Shown: positions 1 to 7,116, counted from the stretch's first letter. The stretch: DNA of 11,494 bases from DAOUCP01 sp034432155 (GCA_034432155.1 DAOUCP010000110.1:1-11494); one strand, 5' to 3'. Notes: generated from the sequence alone by a model not told the origin. Translations and numbers: made by a program.

Positions 1-142
1 CCCAACGGTCGACCAGTCGGTATGCCGGCCACAGCGCCGCCGCCGCCGGCCTGGTAGCCTGGCCACTGGCTACCGGCAGGACCAGGACGGCAGCCAACGC
101 CAACAGGCCGAGGATGACGGCCGTCGTTGCCCGGTGCCTCAT
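1..142 (-). CDS. N-terminus of a secreted protein (partial, runs off the window)
   Basis: The first 47 codons of a minus-strand gene are visible; the rest lies beyond position 1. The protein begins MRHRATTAVILGLL and continues with an Ala/Leu/Val-rich core ending near VLPVASGQA. This is a typical Sec signal peptide: charged start, about 18 hydrophobic residues, then a small-residue cleavage site around residue 26-29. The ATG (142-140) follows a strong Shine-Dalgarno sequence, GGGGAGG on the minus strand (155-149), six bases away, which supports both gene and start. The mature protein is not visible, so no function can be assigned. It diverges from the aldolase gene across 229 bp. Because it is exported, it is probably unrelated to the aldolase pathway. 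Confidence 0.72.
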   Translation of the reverse strand, partial: MRHRATTAVILGLLALAAVLVLPVASGQATRPAAAALWPAYRLVDRW

Positions 143-194
143 GGCATGCCTCCCCACGGGCGACGATCGTCTTGCCGCCCGTTTGTGGACAGCA

Positions 195-200
195 ATGATA
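195..200 (-). promoter_or_regulatory. possible -10 box for the partial secreted-protein gene
   Basis: Read on the minus strand this is TATCAT, one mismatch from TATAAT, giving a leader of about 45 nt before the ATG at 142. No convincing -35 is seen 16-18 bases upstream, so this is a weak call. Confidence 0.25.
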
Positions 201-307
201 GCGTTTGGGCCACCCGCCGGGATGCCATCTGCCCCTAAGCCGCACGTGCGCTTGAGCAGCCAGGTGGCCGGATCCGCATGGGCCCACGGGTGGGTGAGGG
301 GTTCGCG

Positions 308-338
308 TTGGGACCGGGAACGGCTGCGTTGCTAGAAT
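308..338 (+). promoter_or_regulatory. aldolase promoter (extended -10)
   Basis: TTGGGA (308-313) and TAGAAT (333-338) are separated by 19 bases, and TGC (330-332) forms an extended -10, which can offset the long spacer. The expected start point is about 345, giving a short leader before the Shine-Dalgarno at 359. A perfect 10-bp palindrome, CGCACGTGCG, lies upstream at 241-250; whether it is an operator is unknown. Confidence 0.55.
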
Positions 339-358
339 TGCCTGTTCGCCATCGACCT

Positions 359-364
359 AGGAGG
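359..364 (+). promoter_or_regulatory. ribosome binding site fixing a TTG start for the aldolase
   Basis: A perfect AGGAGG lies seven bases before the TTG at 372. It decides the start: the conserved aldolase N-terminus begins shortly afterwards and no ATG is placed suitably. Confidence 0.85.
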
Positions 365-371
365 TTGAGCG

Positions 372-1391
372 TTGGTTCGGGACGTGGAACTAGAGACCAT
401 CGCGCGGGCACTCGTGGCGCCGGGGAAGGGCATCCTGGCTGCCGACGAGAGCACCGGGACCATCACCAAGCGGTTTCAGGCCGTGGGCGTCGAGTCCACG
501 CCAGAGACCCGGCGAGCCTATCGCGAGCTCTTGTTTGCCGCGCCGGGTGCGGAATCATCCATCAGTGGCGTGATCTTGTACGACGAGACCATCCGTCAGA
601 GGGCCAGCGATGGCACCCCCTTTCCTGTTCTGTTGGCCGATCGCGGCATCCTGCCGGGCATCAAGGTCGACACCGGCGCCAAAGCGCTGGCCGGCTTCCC
701 GGGCGAGAAGATCACCGAGGGGCTCGACGGCCTGCGGGAGCGGCTGGCCGAGTATCGGTCGCTGGGTGCCCGCTTTGCCAAGTGGCGGGCGGTAATCGCC
801 ATCGGCCCGGGCCTGCCCAGTCGCACTTGTCTGGAGGCCAACGCCCACGCCCTGGCCCGCTATGCTGCGTTGTGCCAGGAAGCCTCGCTCGTGCCCATTG
901 TCGAGCCGGAAGTGCTCATGGACGGCGACCACAGTCTCGAGCGTTGCCAGGAAGTCACTGAGACCATGCTCGACGAGGTGTACCGCGCGCTGCGGGCCCA
1001 TCGGGTCGCACTCGAGGGCACGCTCCCGAAACCCAACATGGTCCTGCCCGGCAAAGCGGCGGCCGCGCAGGCCTCGGTGGAAGAGGTGGCCGCGGCCACC
1101 GTCGCGACGTTGCGGCGCTGTGTACCGGTGGCCGTGCCAGGGATTGTCTTCCTATCCGGCGGCCAAAGCGAGCGGCTGGCGACGGAGCATCTGAATGCCA
1201 TGAACCGCATGGGGCCACATCCCTGGGAGCTCAGCTTCTCGTACGGTCGTGCCTTGCAGGCGACGGCCCTCGAGACATGGCGGGGCCAGCGGGAGAACGT
1301 GGGGGCGGCGCAGCGGGCTTTCCTCCATCGGGCGCGGTGCAATGGGGCAGCGCGGTCGGGCCAGTACGGGCCGGAGATGGAGGCTGCCTAG
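372..1391 (+). CDS. fba: class I fructose-1,6-bisphosphate aldolase
   Basis: It cleaves fructose 1,6-bisphosphate to dihydroxyacetone phosphate and glyceraldehyde 3-phosphate, and can run in reverse in gluconeogenesis; the enzyme is cytoplasmic. At 339 residues it is close to the usual length of the animal/plant-type class I family. Family landmarks are in order: GKGILAADEST (19-29, active-site Asp25), GIKVDTG with Lys98, FAKWRAVI with Lys137, VEPEVLMDGDH with Glu178, LEGTLPKPNMV with the Schiff-base Lys220, FLSGGQSE (260-267) and SYGRALQ with phosphate-binding Arg293. All catalytic residues matched from the rabbit enzyme are present, so it should be active without a metal. The C-terminus ends QYGPEMEAA and lacks the Tyr-ended tail of vertebrate enzymes. 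The TTG start is backed by a perfect Shine-Dalgarno. It appears monocistronic with its own promoter and converges on prs. Confidence 0.96.
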   Translation: MVRDVELETIARALVAPGKGILAADESTGTITKRFQAVGVESTPETRRAYRELLFAAPGAESSISGVILYDETIRQRASDGTPFPVLLADRGILPGIKVDTGAKALAGFPGEKITEGLDGLRERLAEYRSLGARFAKWRAVIAIGPGLPSRTCLEANAHALARYAALCQEASLVPIVEPEVLMDGDHSLERCQEVTETMLDEVYRALRAHRVALEGTLPKPNMVLPGKAAAAQASVEEVAAATVATLRRCVPVAVPGIVFLSGGQSERLATEHLNAMNRMGPHPWELSFSYGRALQATALETWRGQRENVGAAQRAFLHRARCNGAARSGQYGPEMEAA

Positions 1392-1598
1392 CTCTGGCGC
1401 CGGCGCAGGACCGATGCCTGCCACCTCGGCGGGGAGGCTGCGGAGCCCTCCGGCTGCTCGAGAAGCAATGCCTGCCAGGCCGGCTGGCGGCTCGCGAACC
1501 GATACCTGCCACGCCCCCGTCTTGCCTGGGAGCTGAGTCAGGATCGCCTGCCGCCCTGCCTTGCGCCCGGGGACTTGGACACCGGTACTAGCTCCGGG
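1392..1598. other. convergent intergenic region with degenerate short repeats
   Basis: These 207 bp separate the 3' ends of the aldolase and prs genes. Four copies of a degenerate CCTGCC-centred element occur, with CCTGCC at 1417, 1471, 1505 and 1547. The best pair, ACCGATGCCTGCCAC (1410-1424) and ACCGATACCTGCCAC (1498-1512), matches at 14 of 15 positions. An imperfect hairpin, GGAGGCT / AGCCCTCC with one bulge (1433-1451), could help end aldolase transcription, but no T-tract follows. No convincing gene is seen. Confidence 0.4.
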
Positions 1599-2570
1599 CT
1601 AAAGGAGCTCCAGGAGGGGGCCCACGCTGAGACCGCAGTGGATCCGCCAGATGGCCTCGGCCAAGAGGGGCGCGACGGAGCGGACGACGATCTTGGGATG
1701 CGCCTTCGCCGGTGGCAGGGCGATGGTATCCGTGACCACGAGCTGTGCGATGTCTGGCGCGTCCAGGAGCTCCAGGGCGCTGGGCAGGAGCACGGCGTGC
1801 GTGATCGACAGGTAGGCCGGTCCCCGAGCGCCTGCCGCCAGGATGTCGGCTACCTGCTTCAGGACACTGCCACTGGCAATGATGTCATCGATGATAATCG
1901 GTGTCCTGCCGTCCAGATCGCCCAGGACGCCCGTGGTGACGGTCTCGGAGTAACTGAGGCGTCGTTTGTCGACGATCACCAGTGGTAGGCCAAGCCGTTC
2001 GGCGTACTTGCTGGCCAGCCGGGCACGGCCCAGGTCGGGGGACACGATGGCCGCGTTGCCGAACCGCTGGCGATCGACGAAGTGTTCCGCCAGCACCGGC
2101 ATGGCGGTGAGTGGATCGACGGGAATGTCGAAGAAGCCCTGTGTCTGCAGGGCGTGGATGTCGACGTAGATGACCCGGCTCACCCCACAGGTCTCGAGCA
2201 TCCGGGCGACCAGCTTGGCACTAATGGCTTCCCGGCCGCGTGCCATGCGGTCCTGGCGGGAATAGGGGAAGTAGGGGAGGACAACGTTGATCCGGCGTGC
2301 CGACGCTCGCCGCAAGGCATCGACGATCAGCAGCAGTTCCACCAAGTGATCGTTCACCGGCGCCGAACAGGGCTGGATGACAAAGACGTCGGTGTGCCGA
2401 ACCAGCTCGTTCACTTGGACGTGGATCTCGCCGTCGGGCAGACGGGTGATCTCGAGCGCCGAAAGAGGAATCTGCAAGCGCGCCGCCACCGCCTCAGCGA
2501 GTGGCAAGTTGGCCGAACCGGAGAACAAGCGGACTTCGCCTTGCGTGGCAGTGCCAAGCTCGTGGGCCAT
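1599..2570 (-). CDS. prs: ribose-phosphate pyrophosphokinase (PRPP synthetase)
   Basis: It makes 5-phosphoribosyl-1-pyrophosphate from ribose 5-phosphate and ATP, feeding purine, pyrimidine, histidine, tryptophan and NAD synthesis in the cytoplasm. The 323-residue length is normal. Visible landmarks: RLPDGEIHVQ (43-52), DALRRASARRI (84-94), the ATP-binding PYFPYSRQDR (99-108), VDIHALQTQGFFDIPVD (136-152, catalytic His139), SPDLGRAR (177-184), VDKRR with catalytic Lys202, and a C-terminal SVAPLLAEAIWRIH (298-311). The PRPP/ribose-phosphate loop is IIIDDIIASGSV (225-236). The Asp pair is kept, but the usual DTGGT or ATGGT is replaced by ASGSV. The region after SPD is shorter than in the E. coli enzyme, as I recall for a Deinococcus-like subgroup. 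The ATG is preceded by GAGGAG (2583-2578, minus strand). It has its own promoter and lies downstream of yjbQ on the same strand. Confidence 0.95.
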   Translation of the reverse strand: MAHELGTATQGEVRLFSGSANLPLAEAVAARLQIPLSALEITRLPDGEIHVQVNELVRHTDVFVIQPCSAPVNDHLVELLLIVDALRRASARRINVVLPYFPYSRQDRMARGREAISAKLVARMLETCGVSRVIYVDIHALQTQGFFDIPVDPLTAMPVLAEHFVDRQRFGNAAIVSPDLGRARLASKYAERLGLPLVIVDKRRLSYSETVTTGVLGDLDGRTPIIIDDIIASGSVLKQVADILAAGARGPAYLSITHAVLLPSALELLDAPDIAQLVVTDTIALPPAKAHPKIVVRSVAPLLAEAIWRIHCGLSVGPLLELL

Positions 2571-2606
2571 GGGGCCGCTCCTCGCAACGGTCTGGGTCGG
2601 TCGGCA

Positions 2607-2635
2607 AGGCTAGGCCGGCCCGCGGCGGCGGTCAA
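2607..2635 (-). promoter_or_regulatory. prs promoter
   Basis: On the minus strand TTGACC (2635-2630) is followed after exactly 17 bases by TAGCCT (2612-2607). The start point should lie about 30 bases before the prs ATG. An inverted repeat with 7-bp arms, CGGCGGT TTG ACCGCCG (2642-2626), covers the -35 box and could be an operator, or end the yjbQ transcript. Confidence 0.6.
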
Positions 2636-2648
2636 ACCGCCGAGGTGG

Positions 2649-2728
2649 TCGATCGCCGGCCAGCAGGCCTGACGATGGCAGGTGCCGGACCGACGAATCG
2701 AGGATCAGGGACTGCTCGATCGCCGGCC
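2649..2728. repeat. pair of 13-bp direct repeats between yjbQ and prs
   Basis: TCGATCGCCGGCC occurs exactly at 2649-2661 and 2716-2728, 67 bp apart, both upstream of the prs promoter. The role is unknown; they could be paired binding sites. Confidence 0.5.
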
Positions 2729-2733
2729 GCTCG

Positions 2734-3156
2734 TCAATCACCGACGACCTGGACCACCACCTGACGCTGCCGTGGCCGAGTGTCAAAGTCGATCAACACG
2801 ATCTGCTGCCACGTGCCCAATGTCAGCCGGCCGCCGACCAAAGGCACCGTGATCGATGGGCCCAGCAGACTGGCCCGCACATGGGAGTGGCCATTGTCGT
2901 CGTGCCACGTTGCCTCATGGGCATAGTGGGCGCGGCGCGGGGCGATGCGCTCGAACGTGGCGCGCAGGTCGGTCGTGGCCAGGCCCGGTTCGAACTCTGT
3001 CGTCGTGACCCCCGCCGTCGAGCCGACGACGAACACCGTGACGACGCCATTCTGAATGGTGCCGCGCCGCAGTGCGTCCTCGACAGCCGAACTCAAATCG
3101 ATGACTTGGCTGTCGCCTTGCGAACGGATCTCCAGACGGTGCGTTTGGACGGCCAT
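2734..3156 (-). CDS. yjbQ: YjbQ / UPF0047 family protein
   Basis: A small cytoplasmic beta-rich protein of 140 residues, the usual family length. Members of this family can show weak thiamine-phosphate synthase activity, but the true cellular role is unsettled, so no pathway is assigned. The diagnostic signature WHDDNGHSHVRASLLGPS (84-101) is complete, with His85, Asp86, His90 and His92 in the presumed metal/phosphate pocket, followed by LTLGTWQQIVLIDFDTRPR (111-129). The N-terminal motif is VFVVGSTAGVTTTEFEPG (41-58): GSTA replaces the HTTA/HTSA of the E. coli type, and Glu54 is kept. I recall this variant as common in archaeal-type members. The Shine-Dalgarno is weak (GAGAG). A perfect TATAAT lies about 45 bases upstream. 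It diverges from the glycosyltransferase, and the next gene downstream on its strand is prs. Confidence 0.93.
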   Translation of the reverse strand: MAVQTHRLEIRSQGDSQVIDLSSAVEDALRRGTIQNGVVTVFVVGSTAGVTTTEFEPGLATTDLRATFERIAPRRAHYAHEATWHDDNGHSHVRASLLGPSITVPLVGGRLTLGTWQQIVLIDFDTRPRQRQVVVQVVGD

Positions 3157-3173
3157 AGCCGCCGACTCTCAGG

Positions 3174-3223
3174 TCGTGCGCACGAAACGCGAGCGGCGCG
3201 ATTATACCGCGTCCGGGCCCGGA
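3174..3223 (-). promoter_or_regulatory. yjbQ promoter flanked by two perfect palindromes
   Basis: A perfect -10, TATAAT, is read on the minus strand at 3206-3201. No good -35 is seen at the right distance (AGGTCC at 17 bases). Two perfect 12-bp palindromes bracket it: TCCGGGCCCGGA at 3212-3223, inside the -10/-35 spacer, and TCGTGCGCACGA at 3174-3185, in the early leader. Their position suits repressor operators. The weak -35 would also suit an activator. Confidence 0.5.
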
Positions 3224-3286
3224 GGACCTCCCGAGGTGACGGCAGCCGGGGTCAGCCAGTAGCGGCGCCGCCTTGGCGAAGCGAGC

Positions 3287-6200
3287 TTGCCCGGCCAGCA
3301 ATCCCTCGCCTACCATGGCTCCCTGGCTCCGTCTTCTCCCCGCCTGTCCGGCCATCGAGCGGACCACTGGGCGGTTGTGGTTGTCCTTTGGGTCGCAGCT
3401 CTGTTGAGGCTCGTGGAGCTCGCGCGCATCCCGCCAGGACTGCACTTCGACGAGGCGGTGTACGGTCTCATGGCCCGGGACATCCTGGCCGGTGCCCGCC
3501 CGGTCTTCTTCCCCGCCTATACAGGGCGCGAGCCGCTGTACATGTATCTCATGGCCCTGGTCATGACCATCGCCGGCTCGACGGCCTATGCCATCCGCCT
3601 GACCTCGGCGCTGGCGGGCATCCTGACGGTGGCGCTGAGCTACGCCCTTGGCCGCGCGCTCTATGGTCGGCGCGCTGGCCTGGCTGCGGCCACCTTGGTT
3701 GCTACCAATTACTGGCACTTGACTGTCAGCCGCAACGGCTACCCAAACATTCTCATTCCGCCTCTGGCTGCCGCCAGCGTCTGGTTCCTGCTGCGCGGCT
3801 GGCGGCGACGATCGGCGTCAGCCTGGCTGCTGGGCGGAGCACTCTCGGGCTTGATCTTGTACACCTACTTGGCGGCTCGGCTCTGGCCGGTATTCTTGGC
3901 CGTCCTGGCGCTCTATGGTGTTTGGCGATTCCCTGGCCAGCGGCGGCGCCTGGCAGGCGGGATGGTTTTGGCCACCCTGGCCGGGGCCCTGGTAGTGGCA
4001 CCGCTGGCCTGCCATTTCGCCCGGCAGCCGGCTGACTTTTGGCAGCGGGCCAACCAAGTCCTGGGTTGGCAGGAATATGGCAGGCGCGAGCTTCTGTCCG
4101 CCTACGGCCAGAATCTGGTCCAGACGGTGACGGGGTTCGTTCGCCACGGCGATCCGCGTTGGCACTACAACCTGCCGGGGCGGCCGGTGTTCGAGCCGTG
4201 GCTGGCCAGCCTGGCGGTGGTGGGGCTTCTTGTTTGCTTGCGGCACTGGCGCTCGCCGCGCCACGGGTTGGCCGTGCTTTGGGTGGCGGTGATGGTGTTA
4301 CCCGGAGTGCTCACCATGGAGATGCAGCCGGCCAGTCAGCGGCTGTTCGGCGTCTTCCCGGCCATCGTCTTCCTGCCGGCTCTTGGCCTGACCGAAGGCT
4401 TGCCTCTGCTGCTTCGACACCTGGCGCGAGCCGCGGCGGCCTGCCAGCCGCGCGGAGCCAACCATGGCCGGGCAGGCACCACGGCCGCGCCGGAGGCGCG
4501 CCGGCGCGGCCAGCGGTTACGGGGAGCAACCATCGGCCGGTGGCTGGCGGCCAGCGAGCCCTACCTCGTAGGAGCGGCCAGCCTTCTGGCGGGCGTGGCG
4601 GTGGGGCTAAACACCGTTGGCGACTACTTTGGTGACTGGGCGCGACAGCCGGAGACGGCTCACATCTTCCACGCCGACTACGTGGCCATGGCCGAAGCGG
4701 CGCAGCGGGACGTGGCGGCGGGGCGTCCAACGGTCCTGCTCAGCGAGCACTATCGCCACCCCACGGTTGCGTTCCTGGCGCCGCAGCTTGTCGAGAATGT
4801 CGTGTGGTGCGATCCGCGGCAGGCGCTGCCGCTTCCGCGGCCCCTGGCAAACACTGGCGACGCTCGGCAGGCCGCCGATCGAAAGGTCGTCTACTACCGA
4901 CCGGTCTCGATCCTGCCTGATGAGGCGCCGGCGGCCGCGTGGCTGGTTCGCGAGGCGGAGGCGAGCTCGCCCGTTCCCGCGGTGCTGCCGGGAGGCCTCC
5001 CCTTCCAGGCCTCGGATGCGATGGTGCGGCAGCCCGGCAGGCCACGGATCGAAGTCATCCGCTACGTGGTGCCTTGGCGTGAGCACTGGCGGCCGAGGTC
5101 AGGGGGTCCGTCGGTCGGCGACGAGCTCCAGCTTCGGCCTGCAATTCGCCGCCTCACGGTGCAGCGCGACGAGGTTCTCGAGGTGCCCTTCGAGTGGCGA
5201 GTGCATGCCTTGCCGGCCGGCGATCGCCACTTCGCGGTGCACCTGCGAGACGCCACTGGCCTGACCTGGGCCCAAGCGGATGGTGCCGCCTACCTGGCCA
5301 ACGAATGGCGGCCCGGCGATCAGGTGTGGGCGTGGTTCCGGCTCGGGCTGGACCGCGCCATGCCGCCTGGCGCCTATCGGGCGCTCCTCGTGGTCAGCGA
5401 CGGGCAGGGCCGCGGATTGCCGGTTCGGTTCGCCGGGCGCGCCCGGGAAACCTGGCCGCTGGCATGGGTGCGCGTGGACGATGACGGTCGCCAGCGACTG
5501 CCCGTTGGAGCGGCTGTCGAATATCGGCTCGGCAACGGTCTGGCTGTCGTGTCCACCACGGTGTCGCCCGACGCCGTCGCGCCGGGCGATTGGCTGACGG
5601 CGGAGATCCTCTGGCTGCGGGACGGTCCGGTCGACGGCGGTGAGTCGGTGACCTTCGCGTGGCGCGACCTCGGCCGGTCTGGGGTGCTACCGCCGCTCCC
5701 CTTGGCAGCCGGCTATCCGCCGCAACGGTGGGCCGATCGCGAACTGCTACGGGGTCGCTACCGCGTTCGTGCTGCTGCCAGCCTGGGAGCAGGCCGCCAC
5801 GAGTTGGTCGCCCGGGTAGCCGGTTCCTCGCGCTCCTTTGCTGTCGGCGAGGCGGCGGTGCGGCCTGCGCAGCGGCAGCTCGCCAGGCCTACGGCGATCG
5901 GCCAGCCGCTGAACGCCGAGTTCGATCAGGCAGTGCGCCTGATGGGTTGCGATGTGAGGCTGGGACGTCGCGCCACTGACGCCCTGACCGTCACCCTGAC
6001 CTGGCAGTCGCTCCAGGAATCGCCGCCGGAGGCCAAGGTGTTTGTGCATCTGTACGACGCTGACGGCCGGCTGGTGAGTCAGCATGATGCTCCGCCGGCA
6101 GACGGCAGCCGCCCGCTGCCTGGCTGGATCAGGGGCGAGTACGTGACCGACCGGCACGTGCTCCACTTGCCCGGCGATCTGGCGGCCGGCAGGTACGCCA

Positions 6201-6352
6201 TCGCGGTTGGGCTGTACGACGGCGAGACAGGTCGTCGCTGGACGCTCGACTGCCCTTGTCCAGTCCTGGGCGAGAATGCGCTGCGCTTACCGTTGTGGCT
6301 GCGCTGGCACGGCGGCTTCGGCGTCGTCGAGGGTGCGGACGAAGGCGATTAG
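3287..6352 (+). CDS. GT39/ArnT-like membrane glycosyltransferase with large C-terminal beta-domain region
   Basis: An integral-membrane GT-C enzyme of the dolichyl/polyprenyl-phosphate mannosyltransferase superfamily (PMT_2-like), expected to move a sugar from a polyprenyl-phosphate carrier to a protein, lipid or glycan outside the membrane. The first outer loop carries PPGLHFDEAVYG (49-60) with the acidic pair Asp55-Glu56 expected of the catalytic site. About 11-12 hydrophobic segments span residues 28-443, with an Arg-rich cytoplasmic loop at 377-418. The remaining ~575 residues look soluble. Two stretches resemble each other (about 610-730 and 865-995) and have a beta-sandwich look; the second includes LTWQSLQ, KVFVHLYDADGRLVSQHD and RYAIAVGLYDGETGRRW. 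GT39 relatives are usually 500-700 residues, so this is an extended form. An in-frame stop at 3260-3262 limits the start; TTG 3287 is best, but its Shine-Dalgarno is poor (GAAGCGAG). The 3' end overlaps the cytochrome gene by 66 bp. Substrate and acceptor are unknown. Confidence 0.85.
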   Translation: MPGQQSLAYHGSLAPSSPRLSGHRADHWAVVVVLWVAALLRLVELARIPPGLHFDEAVYGLMARDILAGARPVFFPAYTGREPLYMYLMALVMTIAGSTAYAIRLTSALAGILTVALSYALGRALYGRRAGLAAATLVATNYWHLTVSRNGYPNILIPPLAAASVWFLLRGWRRRSASAWLLGGALSGLILYTYLAARLWPVFLAVLALYGVWRFPGQRRRLAGGMVLATLAGALVVAPLACHFARQPADFWQRANQVLGWQEYGRRELLSAYGQNLVQTVTGFVRHGDPRWHYNLPGRPVFEPWLASLAVVGLLVCLRHWRSPRHGLAVLWVAVMVLPGVLTMEMQPASQRLFGVFPAIVFLPALGLTEGLPLLLRHLARAAAACQPRGANHGRAGTTAAPEARRRGQRLRGATIGRWLAASEPYLVGAASLLAGVAVGLNTVGDYFGDWARQPETAHIFHADYVAMAEAAQRDVAAGRPTVLLSEHYRHPTVAFLAPQLVENVVWCDPRQALPLPRPLANTGDARQAADRKVVYYRPVSILPDEAPAAAWLVREAEASSPVPAVLPGGLPFQASDAMVRQPGRPRIEVIRYVVPWREHWRPRSGGPSVGDELQLRPAIRRLTVQRDEVLEVPFEWRVHALPAGDRHFAVHLRDATGLTWAQADGAAYLANEWRPGDQVWAWFRLGLDRAMPPGAYRALLVVSDGQGRGLPVRFAGRARETWPLAWVRVDDDGRQRLPVGAAVEYRLGNGLAVVSTTVSPDAVAPGDWLTAEILWLRDGPVDGGESVTFAWRDLGRSGVLPPLPLAAGYPPQRWADRELLRGRYRVRAAASLGAGRHELVARVAGSSRSFAVGEAAVRPAQRQLARPTAIGQPLNAEFDQAVRLMGCDVRLGRRATDALTVTLTWQSLQESPPEAKVFVHLYDADGRLVSQHDAPPADGSRPLPGWIRGEYVTDRHVLHLPGDLAAGRYAIAVGLYDGETGRRWTLDCPCPVLGENALRLPLWLRWHGGFGVVEGADEGD

Positions 6353-6994
6353 GTCGGCGACGTCGGAGTCGGCCAGGGCAAAGCCGGACATCTGCGTGTC
6401 GGCCCGCCCGTGCGTCGCCAGGTGCCGAATCCAGCCGTCGCTGGCTACCTGTTGGAAGGTGCTGCCGGCCATGCTTGGGGCGGTCAAGCTCCAGCCGTCG
6501 GGTCCGTGGCAGGGGGCGCAGACGCCATAGACAGCCCGGCCTCGCTCGGCATCGCCCCGGGCGGCGAAGGGCTGTGGCGTGGCCGCTGGCTTGGACTGCC
6601 AGCGCCTCACGTGAGCCACGATCCGGTCGATGTCGGCTGCGCTCAGGGGCCCCCCCTCGGCAACACCGAACAGGCTCATCTTGTTGGCCCGCTTGCCGAA
6701 GGCGTTGCGCCCCGGACGTCCGCGGGCGATGCTCTGGTGGAGGAAGTCATCGCTAACCAGCGCCAGGAATGCCGGATTGCGAACCGAGGGCGCTGTCACG
6801 CCCACAACGGTGCGGCCGTCCATGCCGTGGCAGGCAGCACAGTACCGCTGGTACAAGAGTTCGCCGCTGGCCGAGGGAGCTCCTTCGTCTGGTTCCCTGC
6901 CGAGGCCGCCGGTGCGGCAACTTGCCACCAGGGCCAGGCTCAGCAGCAAGGCGATGATTGGGGCGGGAAGGAGGCCGGGACGGATGCTGGACAC
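6287..6994 (-). CDS. diheme cytochrome c lipoprotein
   Basis: An electron carrier or redox subunit on the outer face of the membrane. The 235 residues start with a lipoprotein signal, LLLSLALVASC, with lipidated Cys26 in an LVASC lipobox. Two class I cytochrome c modules follow. Module 1 has CAACH (52-56) with Met106 (NKMSLF) as the likely sixth heme ligand. Module 2 has CAPCH (159-163) with Met202 (TQMSGF). A linker at about 131-148 joins them. Both modules are complete, so two covalent c-type hemes are expected. The partner is unknown: no oxidase, bc-type complex or dehydrogenase gene is in the window. The start is GTG with only a weak Shine-Dalgarno. The promoter is clear, and the gene diverges from the kelch gene. 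Its last 21 codons plus stop are antisense to the end of the glycosyltransferase. Confidence 0.93.
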   Translation of the reverse strand: MSSIRPGLLPAPIIALLLSLALVASCRTGGLGREPDEGAPSASGELLYQRYCAACHGMDGRTVVGVTAPSVRNPAFLALVSDDFLHQSIARGRPGRNAFGKRANKMSLFGVAEGGPLSAADIDRIVAHVRRWQSKPAATPQPFAARGDAERGRAVYGVCAPCHGPDGWSLTAPSMAGSTFQQVASDGWIRHLATHGRADTQMSGFALADSDVADLIAFVRTLDDAEAAVPAQPQR

Positions 6995-7027
6995 GGAGCA
7001 GGCACCTGGAGGGCAAGCTTGAAGCCA

Positions 7028-7056
7028 ACACTACTCGGCGGATCGGAAAGCTGCAA
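7028..7056 (-). promoter_or_regulatory. cytochrome c gene promoter
   Basis: On the minus strand TTGCAG (7056-7051), a 17-base spacer, then TAGTGT (7033-7028). The start point would be near 7021, leaving a leader of about 27 nt. Confidence 0.5.
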
Positions 7057-7087
7057 GGCGGGCCGCAGGGGAAGCTAGGCATGTCCT

Positions 7088-7116
7088 TTGGTGGCCCGGG
7101 AGCCGATGGTTAGAAT
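7088..7116 (+). promoter_or_regulatory. kelch gene promoter
   Basis: TTGGTG (7088-7093), a 17-base spacer, then TAGAAT (7111-7116). The implied start is near 7123, giving a leader of about 85 nt. The leader holds a GC hairpin, CGGCCC-ttctc-GGGCCG (7168-7184), and two GGCGCCT copies (7119-7125, 7134-7140). Confidence 0.5.

Noticed and set aside
278..961. Plus-strand open frame overlapping the aldolase in another frame
   Set aside because: The translation is Arg/His/Gly-rich with no family features, and the aldolase frame has every catalytic motif.
1590..1609. AGCTCC...GGAGCT inverted repeat at the end of prs as a terminator
   Set aside because: The six-base stem straddles the prs stop codon and has no T-tract on either strand.
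3201..3207. Bidirectional -10 serving the glycosyltransferase as well as yjbQ
   Set aside because: The plus-strand reading (TTATAC) is a poor match in context, with no -35 partner.
2881..4035. Long plus-strand open frame (384 codons) antisense to yjbQ and overlapping the glycosyltransferase start
   Set aside because: The translation is Arg/Gly/Pro-rich without domain motifs, while both genes it overlaps have clear family signatures. It is a frame shadow of GC-rich DNA.
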